From: PALSA-600 sp037142875
GTDB taxonomy: Bacteria; Actinomycetota; Thermoleophilia; Gaiellales; Gaiellaceae
Reading direction: 5' to 3'
DNA: 64,000 nt
Assembly: GCA_037142875.1 (NCBI GenBank)
Contig: JBAWZV010000001.1
Location: 310,001 to 374,000, forward strand
The stretch's first letter is position 1, and each line of letters opens with the position of its first letter. A model generated the notes under the pieces. The model searched no databases, was not told the origin of the DNA, and saw only the letters and a list, made by a program, of their open reading frames with translations. Shown in pieces: positions 27,270 to 34,534 of this stretch. The position numbers and the translations under genes were made by a program.

Positions 27270-28978
27270 GGGCGCCGCTTGCGCAGCTTCTCGATCTGGG
27301 TCCACGTGTGCGTGTTGACGACGTCGTCCTTCGTCGCCCAGGCCCGGCGGGCCTGGGCGACACCGAGGCCGACGTAGTCCAGCGCGGCCGTCTGATGGCC
27401 GTCCGAGTCGATCACGAGCTTGACGCCGGCCTCGCGTGCGGCTCGTGCATGGACGTCGCTCAGGTCGAGCCGGTCCGGCTGCGAGTTGATCTCGAGGAAG
27501 GTTCCGGTCGCAAGCGCCCCCTCGATCACCCGCTCGACGTCGATCGGCGCCGGGTCGCGTCGCCCGATCTTGCGACCCGTGAGATGCCCGATGCAGTCGA
27601 CGTACGGGTTCTCCATCGCCGCGAGCACCCGCCCAGTGGGATCCTTGTCGAAGCCGTGATGAACGGATGCGACGACCCAGTCGAGGCGCGCGAGCTCGTC
27701 CTCGGACACGTCGATCTCGCCGTCTGCGCGGATGTTCGCCTCGACGCCGCGCAGGATCCGCAACGGCACCCGCTCGTTCAGCTCGGCGATCGCCTCTGAC
27801 TGCCGCTCGAGCAGCCCGTCACGGAGCCGCTGGGAGTGGTCGCAGATCGCGTAGTAGTCGTAGCCCTTCTCGACCGCCCGGCCGACCATCTCCTCGAGCG
27901 TGTTCCGGCCGTCCGACCACGTCGTGTGGGTGTGCAGATCCCCGCGGATGTCTCGCGGCTCGATCAGCCGCGGGAGCGCACCGGCACGGGCGGCGTCGAG
28001 CTCGCCGCTTCTCTCACGGAGCTCCGGCGGGATCCACGCGTAGCCGAGAAACGCGTACACCTCCTCCTCGGTTGCAAAGGCATGCACCACACCGGTTGCA
28101 CTATCGGTGACCCCGTACTCGGAGACCGACAGGCCGCGGCGGACGGCGTCCTCTCGCAACGCGACGTTGTGCTCCTTCGAGCCGGTGAAGTGCTGGAGCA
28201 GGTTGCCGAACGACTCGGGCGGAACGACCCTGAGGTCGTAGCGGAGACCGTCCTGCCCGACCACCGTCGCCTTCGTGGGTCCGTGGGCGGCGACCTCGAC
28301 GACCCACGGCTGCGTACAGAAGGCGTCGATCAACGCCGCGGGGTCGGTCGCGGTCGCGATCAGGTCGAGGTCGCGGACAGTCTCACGTGCACGCCGCGCC
28401 GAACCGGCGATCGAGACCTTGAGCGCAGCAGGATGCGCGGCCAGCGCGCCCGCGACCTCGTGCAGCCGCGGAAGAGCGGTGCCGAGCAACGTCCGGTGTG
28501 GCGCCTCCGCTGCGCGTGGCTTGCCGAGCTCGGCCAGGATTCGCTCCTCCGACTTCGCCCCCAGACCCGCGAGGCCGCGCAGCTGTTGCGCCTCGGCTGC
28601 CGCGTGCAGGTCGGCGACCGTCGTGATCCCAACCTCCTTCCAGAGCCGCCGGGCGGTCTTCGGTCCGAGGCCGGGAAGCTTCATGAACGAGGCGACCTCG
28701 ACGGGGACGTCAGCCTTGCGTTTGGTGAGCGCAGCGATCTCACCGGTCTCAACCACCTCGATGATCTTCTGCTCGATTGTCTTGCCGATGCCCTGGAGGT
28801 CCTTTGCCCTTCCGTCTAGCGCGAGCTGCGCGACGGAGCTCGACGTCTCTCGAATCCGCTGCGCTGCGCGACGGTAGGCGGCGATCCGGAAGCCGTCGGC
28901 GGCCTCGAGCTCCATCAGGTCGGCCAGCAGGTCGAACTGGGCTGCGAGCTCGGTGTTCTGCGGCAGGGCGCTCGTCAC
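27266..28978 (-). CDS. polX: DNA polymerase/3'-5' exonuclease PolX
   Basis: 570 residues from GTG 28978. N-terminal helix-hairpin-helix repeats (LQGIGKTIEQKI, LPGLGPKTARRLWKEVG) lead to the polymerase X core with GSARRARETVRDLDLIATA. A C-terminal PHP domain follows (GDLHTHTTWSDGRNTLEEM, DHSQRL, ASVHHGF, INSQPDR, SDGHQ), whose metal ligands appear intact. It is a base-excision repair polymerase with exonuclease activity. TAGCAT lies 7 nt before the GTG, predicting a leaderless mRNA. Its stop overlaps the decarboxylase start. Confidence 0.95.
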   Translation of the reverse strand: MTSALPQNTELAAQFDLLADLMELEAADGFRIAAYRRAAQRIRETSSSVAQLALDGRAKDLQGIGKTIEQKIIEVVETGEIAALTKRKADVPVEVASFMKLPGLGPKTARRLWKEVGITTVADLHAAAEAQQLRGLAGLGAKSEERILAELGKPRAAEAPHRTLLGTALPRLHEVAGALAAHPAALKVSIAGSARRARETVRDLDLIATATDPAALIDAFCTQPWVVEVAAHGPTKATVVGQDGLRYDLRVVPPESFGNLLQHFTGSKEHNVALREDAVRRGLSVSEYGVTDSATGVVHAFATEEEVYAFLGYAWIPPELRERSGELDAARAGALPRLIEPRDIRGDLHTHTTWSDGRNTLEEMVGRAVEKGYDYYAICDHSQRLRDGLLERQSEAIAELNERVPLRILRGVEANIRADGEIDVSEDELARLDWVVASVHHGFDKDPTGRVLAAMENPYVDCIGHLTGRKIGRRDPAPIDVERVIEGALATGTFLEINSQPDRLDLSDVHARAAREAGVKLVIDSDGHQTAALDYVGLGVAQARRAWATKDDVVNTHTWTQIEKLRKRRP

Positions 28979-28985
28979 CCTGCCA

Positions 28986-28991
28986 ATGCTA
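28986..28991 (-). promoter_or_regulatory. -10 element TAGCAT of polX
   Basis: TAGCAT on the minus strand ends 7 nt before the GTG at 28978. Confidence 0.5.
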
Positions 28992-29041
28992 CGCACGGCC
29001 CCCGGCGCCGACGGGCCCGCGTGCGCGTGGGCGGCGCCACG

Positions 29042-29047
29042 TAGTCT
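29042..29047 (+). promoter_or_regulatory. Possible -10 element TAGTCT of the GT2 gene
   Basis: TAGTCT lies 25 nt before the ATG at 29073, leaving a leader of about 18 nt. It lacks the tight spacing of the leaderless set. Confidence 0.3.
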
Positions 29048-29072
29048 GAGCAGACCTCTCCGCCCCGAAACG

Positions 29073-29792
29073 ATGCGCGCAACCGTCTGTCTTCCCACCT
29101 ACAACGAGCTCGAGAATCTGGAACGGATGATCGACGCGCTTGGGGCGGTGCTCCGCGACGGCGACCGCGTCCTTGTCATCGATGATGGCTCCCCGGACGG
29201 CACCGGCGCCCTGGCAGACCGGCTGGCCGCGCAGCGCTCGTTTGTGGACGTGCTCCACCGCGCGACCAAGGAGGGGCTCGGCCCCGCGTACCTCGCCGGC
29301 TTCGCGCGCGCGCTCGCCGACGGTGCCGAGCTTGTGATCGAGATGGACTGCGACTTCTCCCACGATCCGAACGACGTCCCACGGCTGATCGCCGCCGCCG
29401 AGGCAGGAGCCGACCTGGTGCTCGGCTCGCGCTACGTCCCCGGTGGCTCGATCCCCGACTGGGGACGGCTGCGGCGCGCTATCTCGATGGGCGGGAACAT
29501 CTATGCCCGGCTCTGGCTGGCAGCGGGCATTCACGACCTGACCGGTGGCTTCCGGTGCTTCCGCCGCACCGTGCTCGAGACGGTCGATCTGAAAGCTGTG
29601 CGTGCCCGCGGATACGCGTTCCAGATCGAGATGGCGTTTCGAGCCGTCCTGGCCGGCTTCCGGGTCGAAGAGGTGCCGATCCGCTTCATCGACCGCGAGG
29701 CCGGGAACTCGAAGATGAGCAGATCGATCGTCGCCGAAGCCATGTGGTACGTCCCGCGCCTACGGCTCCGGTCGCTCGTAGGCCGGCTGTAG
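29073..29792 (+). CDS. Family 2 glycosyltransferase, polyprenol-phosphate mannosyltransferase-like
   Basis: 239 residues. The GT-A fold reads VCLPTYNELENLERMI, VLVIDDGSPDGTG, EMDCDFSHDP (the DxD-type metal site) and GSRYVPGGSIPDWG, with TGGFRCFRR and AFQIEMAFRA. This is the dolichol/polyprenol-phosphate mannose synthase subfamily, which loads lipid carriers for GT-C transferases. It has no C-terminal membrane helices, unlike some homologues. It precedes a thioredoxin gene and diverges from polX. Confidence 0.92.
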   Translation: MRATVCLPTYNELENLERMIDALGAVLRDGDRVLVIDDGSPDGTGALADRLAAQRSFVDVLHRATKEGLGPAYLAGFARALADGAELVIEMDCDFSHDPNDVPRLIAAAEAGADLVLGSRYVPGGSIPDWGRLRRAISMGGNIYARLWLAAGIHDLTGGFRCFRRTVLETVDLKAVRARGYAFQIEMAFRAVLAGFRVEEVPIRFIDREAGNSKMSRSIVAEAMWYVPRLRLRSLVGRL

Positions 29793-29795
29793 CCT
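29790..29795 (+). promoter_or_regulatory. -10 element TAGCCT before trxA
   Basis: TAGCCT overlaps the stop of the preceding gene and ends 9 nt before the trxA ATG. Confidence 0.35.
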
Positions 29796-29804
29796 GGGCT
29801 GCTG

Positions 29805-30116
29805 ATGCGCGACGTGACCGATGCCAGCTTCGCCGCTGATGTTCTCTCCTCGGAGAGGCCCGTTATCGTCGACTTCTGGGCACCGTGGTGCGGCCCGTGC
29901 CATGCGATCCGGCCGATCCTTGAGCAGCTCGCCGCAGAGACTGATCGCGTGGAGTTCGTCAAGGTCGACATCGACGAGAACCCCGTCGTCGCCTCAAAGT
30001 ACGAGGTTCTGTCGATCCCGACCGTCATGATCTTCGACGGTGGTGAGGTCAAGGAGACCGTCGTCGGCGCCCGTTCCGCCGCGCACTTCCGGCAGGCGTT
30101 CGCGGACTACATCTAG
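29805..30116 (+). CDS. trxA: Thioredoxin
   Basis: 103 residues. The redox site is WCGPC (Cys29 and Cys32), followed by His instead of the usual Lys/Arg. Other marks are PVIVDFWAPWCGPC, FVKVDIDENP, the cis-proline loop SIPTVMIF and GGEVKETVVGA. It is cytoplasmic with no signal peptide. It reduces protein disulfides. It lies 12 nt after the glycosyltransferase and may be expressed with it and from its own near-leaderless promoter. Confidence 0.95.
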   Translation: MRDVTDASFAADVLSSERPVIVDFWAPWCGPCHAIRPILEQLAAETDRVEFVKVDIDENPVVASKYEVLSIPTVMIFDGGEVKETVVGARSAAHFRQAFADYI

Positions 30117-30161
30117 GGCCGCCACGGGGACCGCGCTCGGGGCGGTGCTCGGCGGGGCCCC

Positions 30162-31541
30162 TCAGGGCTGGATCGCGTGCAGCCCGAAGTAGAGCTGGTG
30201 GAACGCGGCCTGGTACTTCGCGAGATCCATGTTCTCGTAGTCGAGAGCGCCGTGCCAGTAGGCAAGCATCAGGTGAACGGAGAGGAGCGTTGTCGCGGCG
30301 ACAACCGTCAGGACAGCGGGGCGAACTAGCCGTTTCGAGGCGGTCTCGATCAGTGCCGCGAGGCCAAGGGCGAACACCGGAAGTGCGTCGATGAACGGCC
30401 GCATGCCGAACGACCCTCCATACCACCAGATCGACCAGCTCGACACCACCCAAGCGTTCACAACGAGGTACGTGACCGCCGGGACGACGAGGAACGGCAC
30501 AGTCCGACGAAGCCAGGCGAGACCGACCGCGGCAAGGACGAGGACGGGAGACCAGAAGAAGAGCCCCTTGCGGACGCTGAAGAGCACACCTCGGAGGTGC
30601 GGGTGGAGAAGGTCGAGGTAGCCACGATCTCGCGTGTACGGGTTGACGAAGACCCTCCCGGTGATCTCGAAGAAGTACGCAAACTGCGGTAGCAGGACGA
30701 GCAGGAACACCCCTGCCCCGATCGCGACGAGGTCGAGGCGCCCAGCCAGCGCCCGTGCGCGCGGCACGACGTCGCGCGGCGATCTGACCCCGATGAGCCC
30801 ACAGAACACGAGGATGACGAGGTTCGTCGGTCGCACGAGCATCGCGAGCCCGACCGCAGCGGCAAGGCCGGCGACGTTCGAGACGGCGGGACGCTCAGAG
30901 GTCGCGACCGCCAGCCGTAGAACGAGCGCGATCGCGCAGAACGAGAAGGCATGGCTGAAGATCGCGTCGTACGTCGCGTAGCTGAACGCGTCGGTGCCGA
31001 ACGTGATCGCAAGCAGCGTGACCACAACCGTGCTCGGCCGAAACCAGCGGGCTAGCAGCGAGCCGAGCAGCGCGATGCCGAGCAGGAAGTACGCCAACCC
31101 CGCTGCCGCCGCAGCCGCCTGGTAGGGCCACGAGAACCCATTCCGTCGCGTGCCGGCGGCGATCGCGATCACGTGGCCGACGCCGAAGAACGGAGCAATC
31201 ATCACCGCCTCTCCGATCCCGTACTGGTCGAGGAGCCGTCCGGTGGGCTGCACCGGTTGCAGCACCTGCTCGGCCGGTGGCAGACCGCCGAATGAGCGGT
31301 CGATCGTCGCCCACATCGTCAGGTCGTGGTCGAGCAGGGCGGCCGGGAGGTAGATGTAGTACCCGACGCCGTCGGAGCGGATCGGCGGCCCACCGCCGTA
31401 GGGCAGCTTGCTGCCGTAGATCCAGGCGAAGGAGGCGCCACCGAGCACTGCGATGGCGAGCGCGACCGCGGCCACCGGTGACAGGCCGCCGCCCACGCGG
31501 GACCCGACCCTTCCCTCAGCGATCATCGGCCCCGCCGTCAC
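30162..31541 (-). CDS. Polytopic membrane protein, GT-C glycosyltransferase-like
   Basis: 459 residues with roughly ten to twelve hydrophobic helices. The first outside loop reads SDGVGYYIYLPAALLDHDL and is followed by DQYGIGEAVMIAPFF; such loops with acidic residues are typical of GT-C transferases that use polyprenol-phosphate sugars. No firm signature identifies a substrate. It overlaps the thiL stop, so it is the distal gene of the thiamine operon, but a role in thiamine metabolism is not implied. ATG 31526 is an alternative start. Confidence 0.7.
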   Translation of the reverse strand: MTAGPMIAEGRVGSRVGGGLSPVAAVALAIAVLGGASFAWIYGSKLPYGGGPPIRSDGVGYYIYLPAALLDHDLTMWATIDRSFGGLPPAEQVLQPVQPTGRLLDQYGIGEAVMIAPFFGVGHVIAIAAGTRRNGFSWPYQAAAAAAGLAYFLLGIALLGSLLARWFRPSTVVVTLLAITFGTDAFSYATYDAIFSHAFSFCAIALVLRLAVATSERPAVSNVAGLAAAVGLAMLVRPTNLVILVFCGLIGVRSPRDVVPRARALAGRLDLVAIGAGVFLLVLLPQFAYFFEITGRVFVNPYTRDRGYLDLLHPHLRGVLFSVRKGLFFWSPVLVLAAVGLAWLRRTVPFLVVPAVTYLVVNAWVVSSWSIWWYGGSFGMRPFIDALPVFALGLAALIETASKRLVRPAVLTVVAATTLLSVHLMLAYWHGALDYENMDLAKYQAAFHQLYFGLHAIQP

Positions 31542-32355
31542 GGGCGAAGTGCTCCCAGCCAGGCAGAGCCGTCGCGATCCCGTCTCGAAGGAGCTCCACC
31601 CCGGCTCCCTCCACGACCGTCCCGATCACGGCGAAGCCGTCCGGATCGGCCACCGCGGCGAGGAGCTCGTAGTCCTCGCCGAAGCCCAGGTCGTCGATCG
31701 CAGCACCTGGGGCGAGCGGGACCGCGTCGAGGTCGACGACGCACCGCACGCCCGAGCGGCCGGCCAGGTGTGAGACGTCGACGGCGATGCCGTCCGAGAT
31801 GTCGAGCATCGCCGAGGCGTGACGGCCGAGCCGCAGCCCCTCTGCAAGCCGAAGCGGCGGGGCGAGGTACCTGCCATTCCGGAACGCAGCCCCCGCACCG
31901 CCGAGGGGGCCCGTGACGACGAGGTTGTCCCCCGGGCGCGCTCCCGCGCGACCCGGAACCCGATCGGAGCGCCCGAGAGCGGTGATGCTGAGCACGACCT
32001 GAGGTGCGGACGTCGTATCGCCGCCGACAACCGGGACGCCGCACTCCGCAATCCCGGCGTAGAGCGCGCAGACGTCCGCGACGGCCGTTGTGCCCGGCAC
32101 GGCGAGCGTCACGACGAGCGCCTCGGGCGTCGCACCCGAGGCCGCGAGGTCGCTGAGGTTGACCGCCGCCGCGCGTTGGCCAAGCGCACGCCACGAGATC
32201 CAGTCGAGCCGGAAGTGCACCCCTTCGACAAGCGCGTCCTGGGTAACGACGAGCCCGTCGCGGAGCTGCGCCGTGTCGTTCTCCACTCCGGTGATCAGGC
32301 CCCGCTGCTCGAGCGAGGCGAGGAGACCGAGCTCACCGAGCTCCGAGAGCCGCAT
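31516..32355 (-). CDS. thiL: Thiamine-monophosphate kinase
   Basis: 279 residues from ATG 32355, with GGGAGGTGG just upstream. It belongs to the PurM/ThiL ATP-binding superfamily: TQDALVEGVHF (the DxLVEGVHF substrate loop), NLSDLAASGATPEALVVTLAVP, VVGGDTT and MLDISDGIAVDVSHL, with FGEDYELL near the end. It phosphorylates thiamine monophosphate to thiamine pyrophosphate, the final step. It overlaps thiE by 23 nt. Confidence 0.95.
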   Translation of the reverse strand: MRLSELGELGLLASLEQRGLITGVENDTAQLRDGLVVTQDALVEGVHFRLDWISWRALGQRAAAVNLSDLAASGATPEALVVTLAVPGTTAVADVCALYAGIAECGVPVVGGDTTSAPQVVLSITALGRSDRVPGRAGARPGDNLVVTGPLGGAGAAFRNGRYLAPPLRLAEGLRLGRHASAMLDISDGIAVDVSHLAGRSGVRCVVDLDAVPLAPGAAIDDLGFGEDYELLAAVADPDGFAVIGTVVEGAGVELLRDGIATALPGWEHFARDGGADDR

Positions 32356-32878
32356 CGACCACCTCCCGCAGTTTCGGGTCCGCTGCCGCCCGCACCGCCG
32401 CAACCCCCGCTGCCCCGGCTGCGACACACGAGGCGGCGTTCGACGCGTCGATGCCGCCGATTGCAATCACCGGCGTCGAGACGTCACGGCAGATCCGCTC
32501 GAGCTCGACCAGCCCGAGCGCCGGAGCGGCGTCAGGCTTTGACGGCGTCCCCCAGACCGGGCCGACGCCGAGGTAGTCCGCGTCGGCAGCAACGGCCTGT
32601 TCGTACGTGGACGCCGAGCGGCCAAGCAACAACCCGCGCTCGCGGGCGCGCTTCGCACCGCGATCCGCCTGCCCGAGGTGGACACCATCGGCACCGAGCT
32701 CCAGCGCCGCCTCAACATCGTCGTTGACGATGAACGTCATTGCGAGATCTCGGAAGCCCCGGCCGGCCGCGACGACCACGTCCGTCGGACCCTTGACGCG
32801 CAGCTGCACCACGGTCGCGCCCGCGGCGACCGCCCGGTGCGCCTGCTCGATGTCCTCGACGATCGCGTGGAGCCTCAC
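32333..32878 (-). CDS. thiE: Thiamine-phosphate synthase
   Basis: 181 residues from GTG 32878, overlapping the thiM stop (GTGA). TIM-barrel marks: VVQLRVKG (QxR), FIVNDDVEAALELGADGVHLGQAD, LLGRSAST, YLGVGPVWGTPSKPDA and VIAIGGIDASNAASCVAAGAAGVAAVRA. It joins HMP-PP and HET-P. It is shorter than the usual 200-220 residues because the first strand is abbreviated, yet the core substrate loops are present. Confidence 0.93.
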   Translation of the reverse strand: MRLHAIVEDIEQAHRAVAAGATVVQLRVKGPTDVVVAAGRGFRDLAMTFIVNDDVEAALELGADGVHLGQADRGAKRARERGLLLGRSASTYEQAVAADADYLGVGPVWGTPSKPDAAPALGLVELERICRDVSTPVIAIGGIDASNAASCVAAGAAGVAAVRAAADPKLREVVDAALGAR

Positions 32879-33660
32879 GACAGGAGCGCTCTCCCGTTGA
32901 GCGTGTCAGGATCGAGCGCGGCGAGCGCGTCGTACAGCTCGACGTGGAACGAGCCCGGGCCGCGAGACCGGGCCGCTGCGTCCTCTCCGGCGACGCCGAA
33001 TGAGACGAGCGCCTCGACGGCGCCCTGAAACGGCGACTCCGCGACCGCGACGAAGCAGCCGGTGAGAGCGCTCGCCATGCACCCCGTGCCGGTGATCGAC
33101 GCCATCAGCGGATGGCCGTTCGAGATCGCGATGACCCGCTCACCGTCGGAGACGTGGTCGACGGCGCCGGTCACCGACGCGACGACGCCAAGAGCCCGAG
33201 CCGCCGCCCGTGCGATCTGCCCCGGCTCCGCGTCAGCACCGATCGACTCGACACCGCGCATCTGGGCGGCAACGCCTGCGAGCGTCGCGATCTCGCCCGC
33301 GTTGCCGCGGAGCACGGCAACGGCGACCTCGGCGAGGATGCGCCTGGCCGTCTCGGTGCGGTAGCTCGTGGCGCCGACGCCGACGGGATCGAGCACGACG
33401 GGCACGCCGCGCTCATTGGCCGCCCTCCCGGCCGCGAGCATCGCGTTGACCCAGCGGGAAGAGAGCGTGCCGATGTTGAGCACGAGCGCCCCTGCGTACC
33501 CGACCATCTCCTCGACCTCCTCGGGTGCATGCGCCATCACCGGGAGCGCACCGAGCGCCAGCGTGGCATTCGCCGTCTCGTTCATCACCACGTAGTTCGT
33601 GATCTGGTGGATGAGCGGCTTGCGCTCGCGCAGCAGGCGGAGGGACTGTCCCGCGTTCAT
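32875..33660 (-). CDS. thiM: Hydroxyethylthiazole kinase
   Basis: 261 residues. ThiM marks: PLIHQITNYVVMNETANATLALGALPVMAHA, LVLNIGTL, PVVLDPVGVGATSYRT, LRGNAGEIATLAG and the anion hole with catalytic Cys in SITGTGCMASAL. It salvages the thiazole moiety. The start ATG overlaps the thiD stop (ATGA) and the stop overlaps thiE (GTGA). Confidence 0.96.
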   Translation of the reverse strand: MNAGQSLRLLRERKPLIHQITNYVVMNETANATLALGALPVMAHAPEEVEEMVGYAGALVLNIGTLSSRWVNAMLAAGRAANERGVPVVLDPVGVGATSYRTETARRILAEVAVAVLRGNAGEIATLAGVAAQMRGVESIGADAEPGQIARAAARALGVVASVTGAVDHVSDGERVIAISNGHPLMASITGTGCMASALTGCFVAVAESPFQGAVEALVSFGVAGEDAAARSRGPGSFHVELYDALAALDPDTLNGRALLS

Positions 33661-34436
33661 CTGTTCCCCTTCACATTGAGAATGTCGACCGGGCCATCGC
33701 CGGCTCCGATCTCGACAAGACCCTGCCGGACAGCCGTGCCGGCGGCAGCGGCTGCCCCTCGCGCCGCCTCCACCAACGAGAGGCCGCGGGCGAGGAGCGC
33801 CGTCAGGGTCGCCGAATGCGTGCAGCCCGCGCCATGGGTCGCAGCGACCGCGTGGCGCACGACGGGGATCTCGATGTGTCGTTCCCCGTCGAAGAGATGG
33901 TCGACCGGATCGCTCCCGTGCCCGCCCGTCACGATGACCGCCGGCGCGCCGAGCGCGTGCAACGCGACGGCAAGGGAGCGCCGCGTCCCCTCCGACCCCG
34001 TGAGCATGATCGCCTCGTCGAGGTTCGGGGTCACAACGGTTGCGAGGGGAAACAGGCGTGAGACAAGCGCCTCGACCGCCCCCTCCTCGAGGAGCGGCGC
34101 GCCGGAACTCGCAACGAGAACCGGGTCGACGACGAGCGGCAACGGATGCCGCTCGAGCCAATCCGCAACCGTCTCGATGAGCCGACGGGAGAAGAGCATT
34201 CCCGTCTTGGCTGCATCGACGCCGATGTCGTCGTACACGGCGTCGAGCTGGGCGACCACGAACTCCGGCGGCAGCTCGTGGATCGCGGTCACCGCAACGG
34301 TGTTCTGCGCGGTCAACGCGACGAACGCCGACAGGCCGTGCGCCCCCGCGGCGGCGAACGCCTTCAGGTCGGCCTGGACCCCTGCGCCACCTCCGCTGTC
34401 GGAGGTCGCGATCGTCAGAGCTCTCGGTACTCCCAT
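33657..34436 (-). CDS. thiD: Hydroxymethylpyrimidine (phosphate) kinase
   Basis: 259 residues, first gene of the thiamine operon. Ribokinase-like marks: TIATSDSGGGAGVQADLKAFAAAGAHGLSAFVALTAQNT, KTGMLFS, LVVDPVLVASSG, VVTPNLDEA, VIVTGGHG and the catalytic GAGCTHSATLTALLARG. It phosphorylates HMP and HMP-P. GGGAGG at 34442-34447 lies 5 nt before the ATG and immediately after the riboswitch closing stem, so ligand binding could mask it. No thiC is present in the window. Confidence 0.96.
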   Translation of the reverse strand: MGVPRALTIATSDSGGGAGVQADLKAFAAAGAHGLSAFVALTAQNTVAVTAIHELPPEFVVAQLDAVYDDIGVDAAKTGMLFSRRLIETVADWLERHPLPLVVDPVLVASSGAPLLEEGAVEALVSRLFPLATVVTPNLDEAIMLTGSEGTRRSLAVALHALGAPAVIVTGGHGSDPVDHLFDGERHIEIPVVRHAVAATHGAGCTHSATLTALLARGLSLVEAARGAAAAAGTAVRQGLVEIGAGDGPVDILNVKGNR

Positions 34437-34441
34437 CCCTA

Positions 34442-34447
34442 CCTCCC
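34442..34447 (-). promoter_or_regulatory. thiD ribosome-binding site adjacent to the TPP aptamer
   Basis: GGGAGG, 5 nt before the thiD ATG and next to the aptamer P1 stem, is the probable expression platform. Confidence 0.7.
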
Positions 34448-34512
34448 TTCGCCGGCATGACCCGGATCAGGTTCTACGGGTGTGATCTCAGCCCCGACAG
34501 GGCACCCCGGCG
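34448..34512 (-). ncRNA. TPP riboswitch (THI element)
   Basis: On the minus strand, upstream of thiD, the two conserved aptamer blocks are clear: GGGGCTGAGA (34486-34495) and CCTGATCCGGGT (34460-34471), with the closing stem CGCCGG (34507-34512) against CCGGCG (34450-34455). The thiD ribosome site GGGAGG begins right after the stem and no terminator hairpin is seen between aptamer and gene, so translational control is more likely than attenuation. Confidence 0.95.
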
Positions 34513-34517
34513 GACCG

Positions 34518-34527
34518 AGGCTAGCAT
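34518..34527. promoter_or_regulatory. Interlocked divergent -10 elements (thi operon and mrfA)
   Basis: Plus strand TAGCAT (34522-34527) ends 7 nt before the mrfA GTG at 34535. Minus strand TAGCCT (34523-34518) predicts a start near 34511, exactly where the TPP aptamer begins. The two boxes share the TA at 34522-34523. Confidence 0.55.
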
Positions 34528-34534
34528 CGGCCGC

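Noticed and set aside
34457..34534. Upstream extension of the helicase to an ATG at 34457
   Set aside because: That stretch is the TPP aptamer read on the wrong strand; the family N-terminus and the -10 spacing favour GTG 34535.
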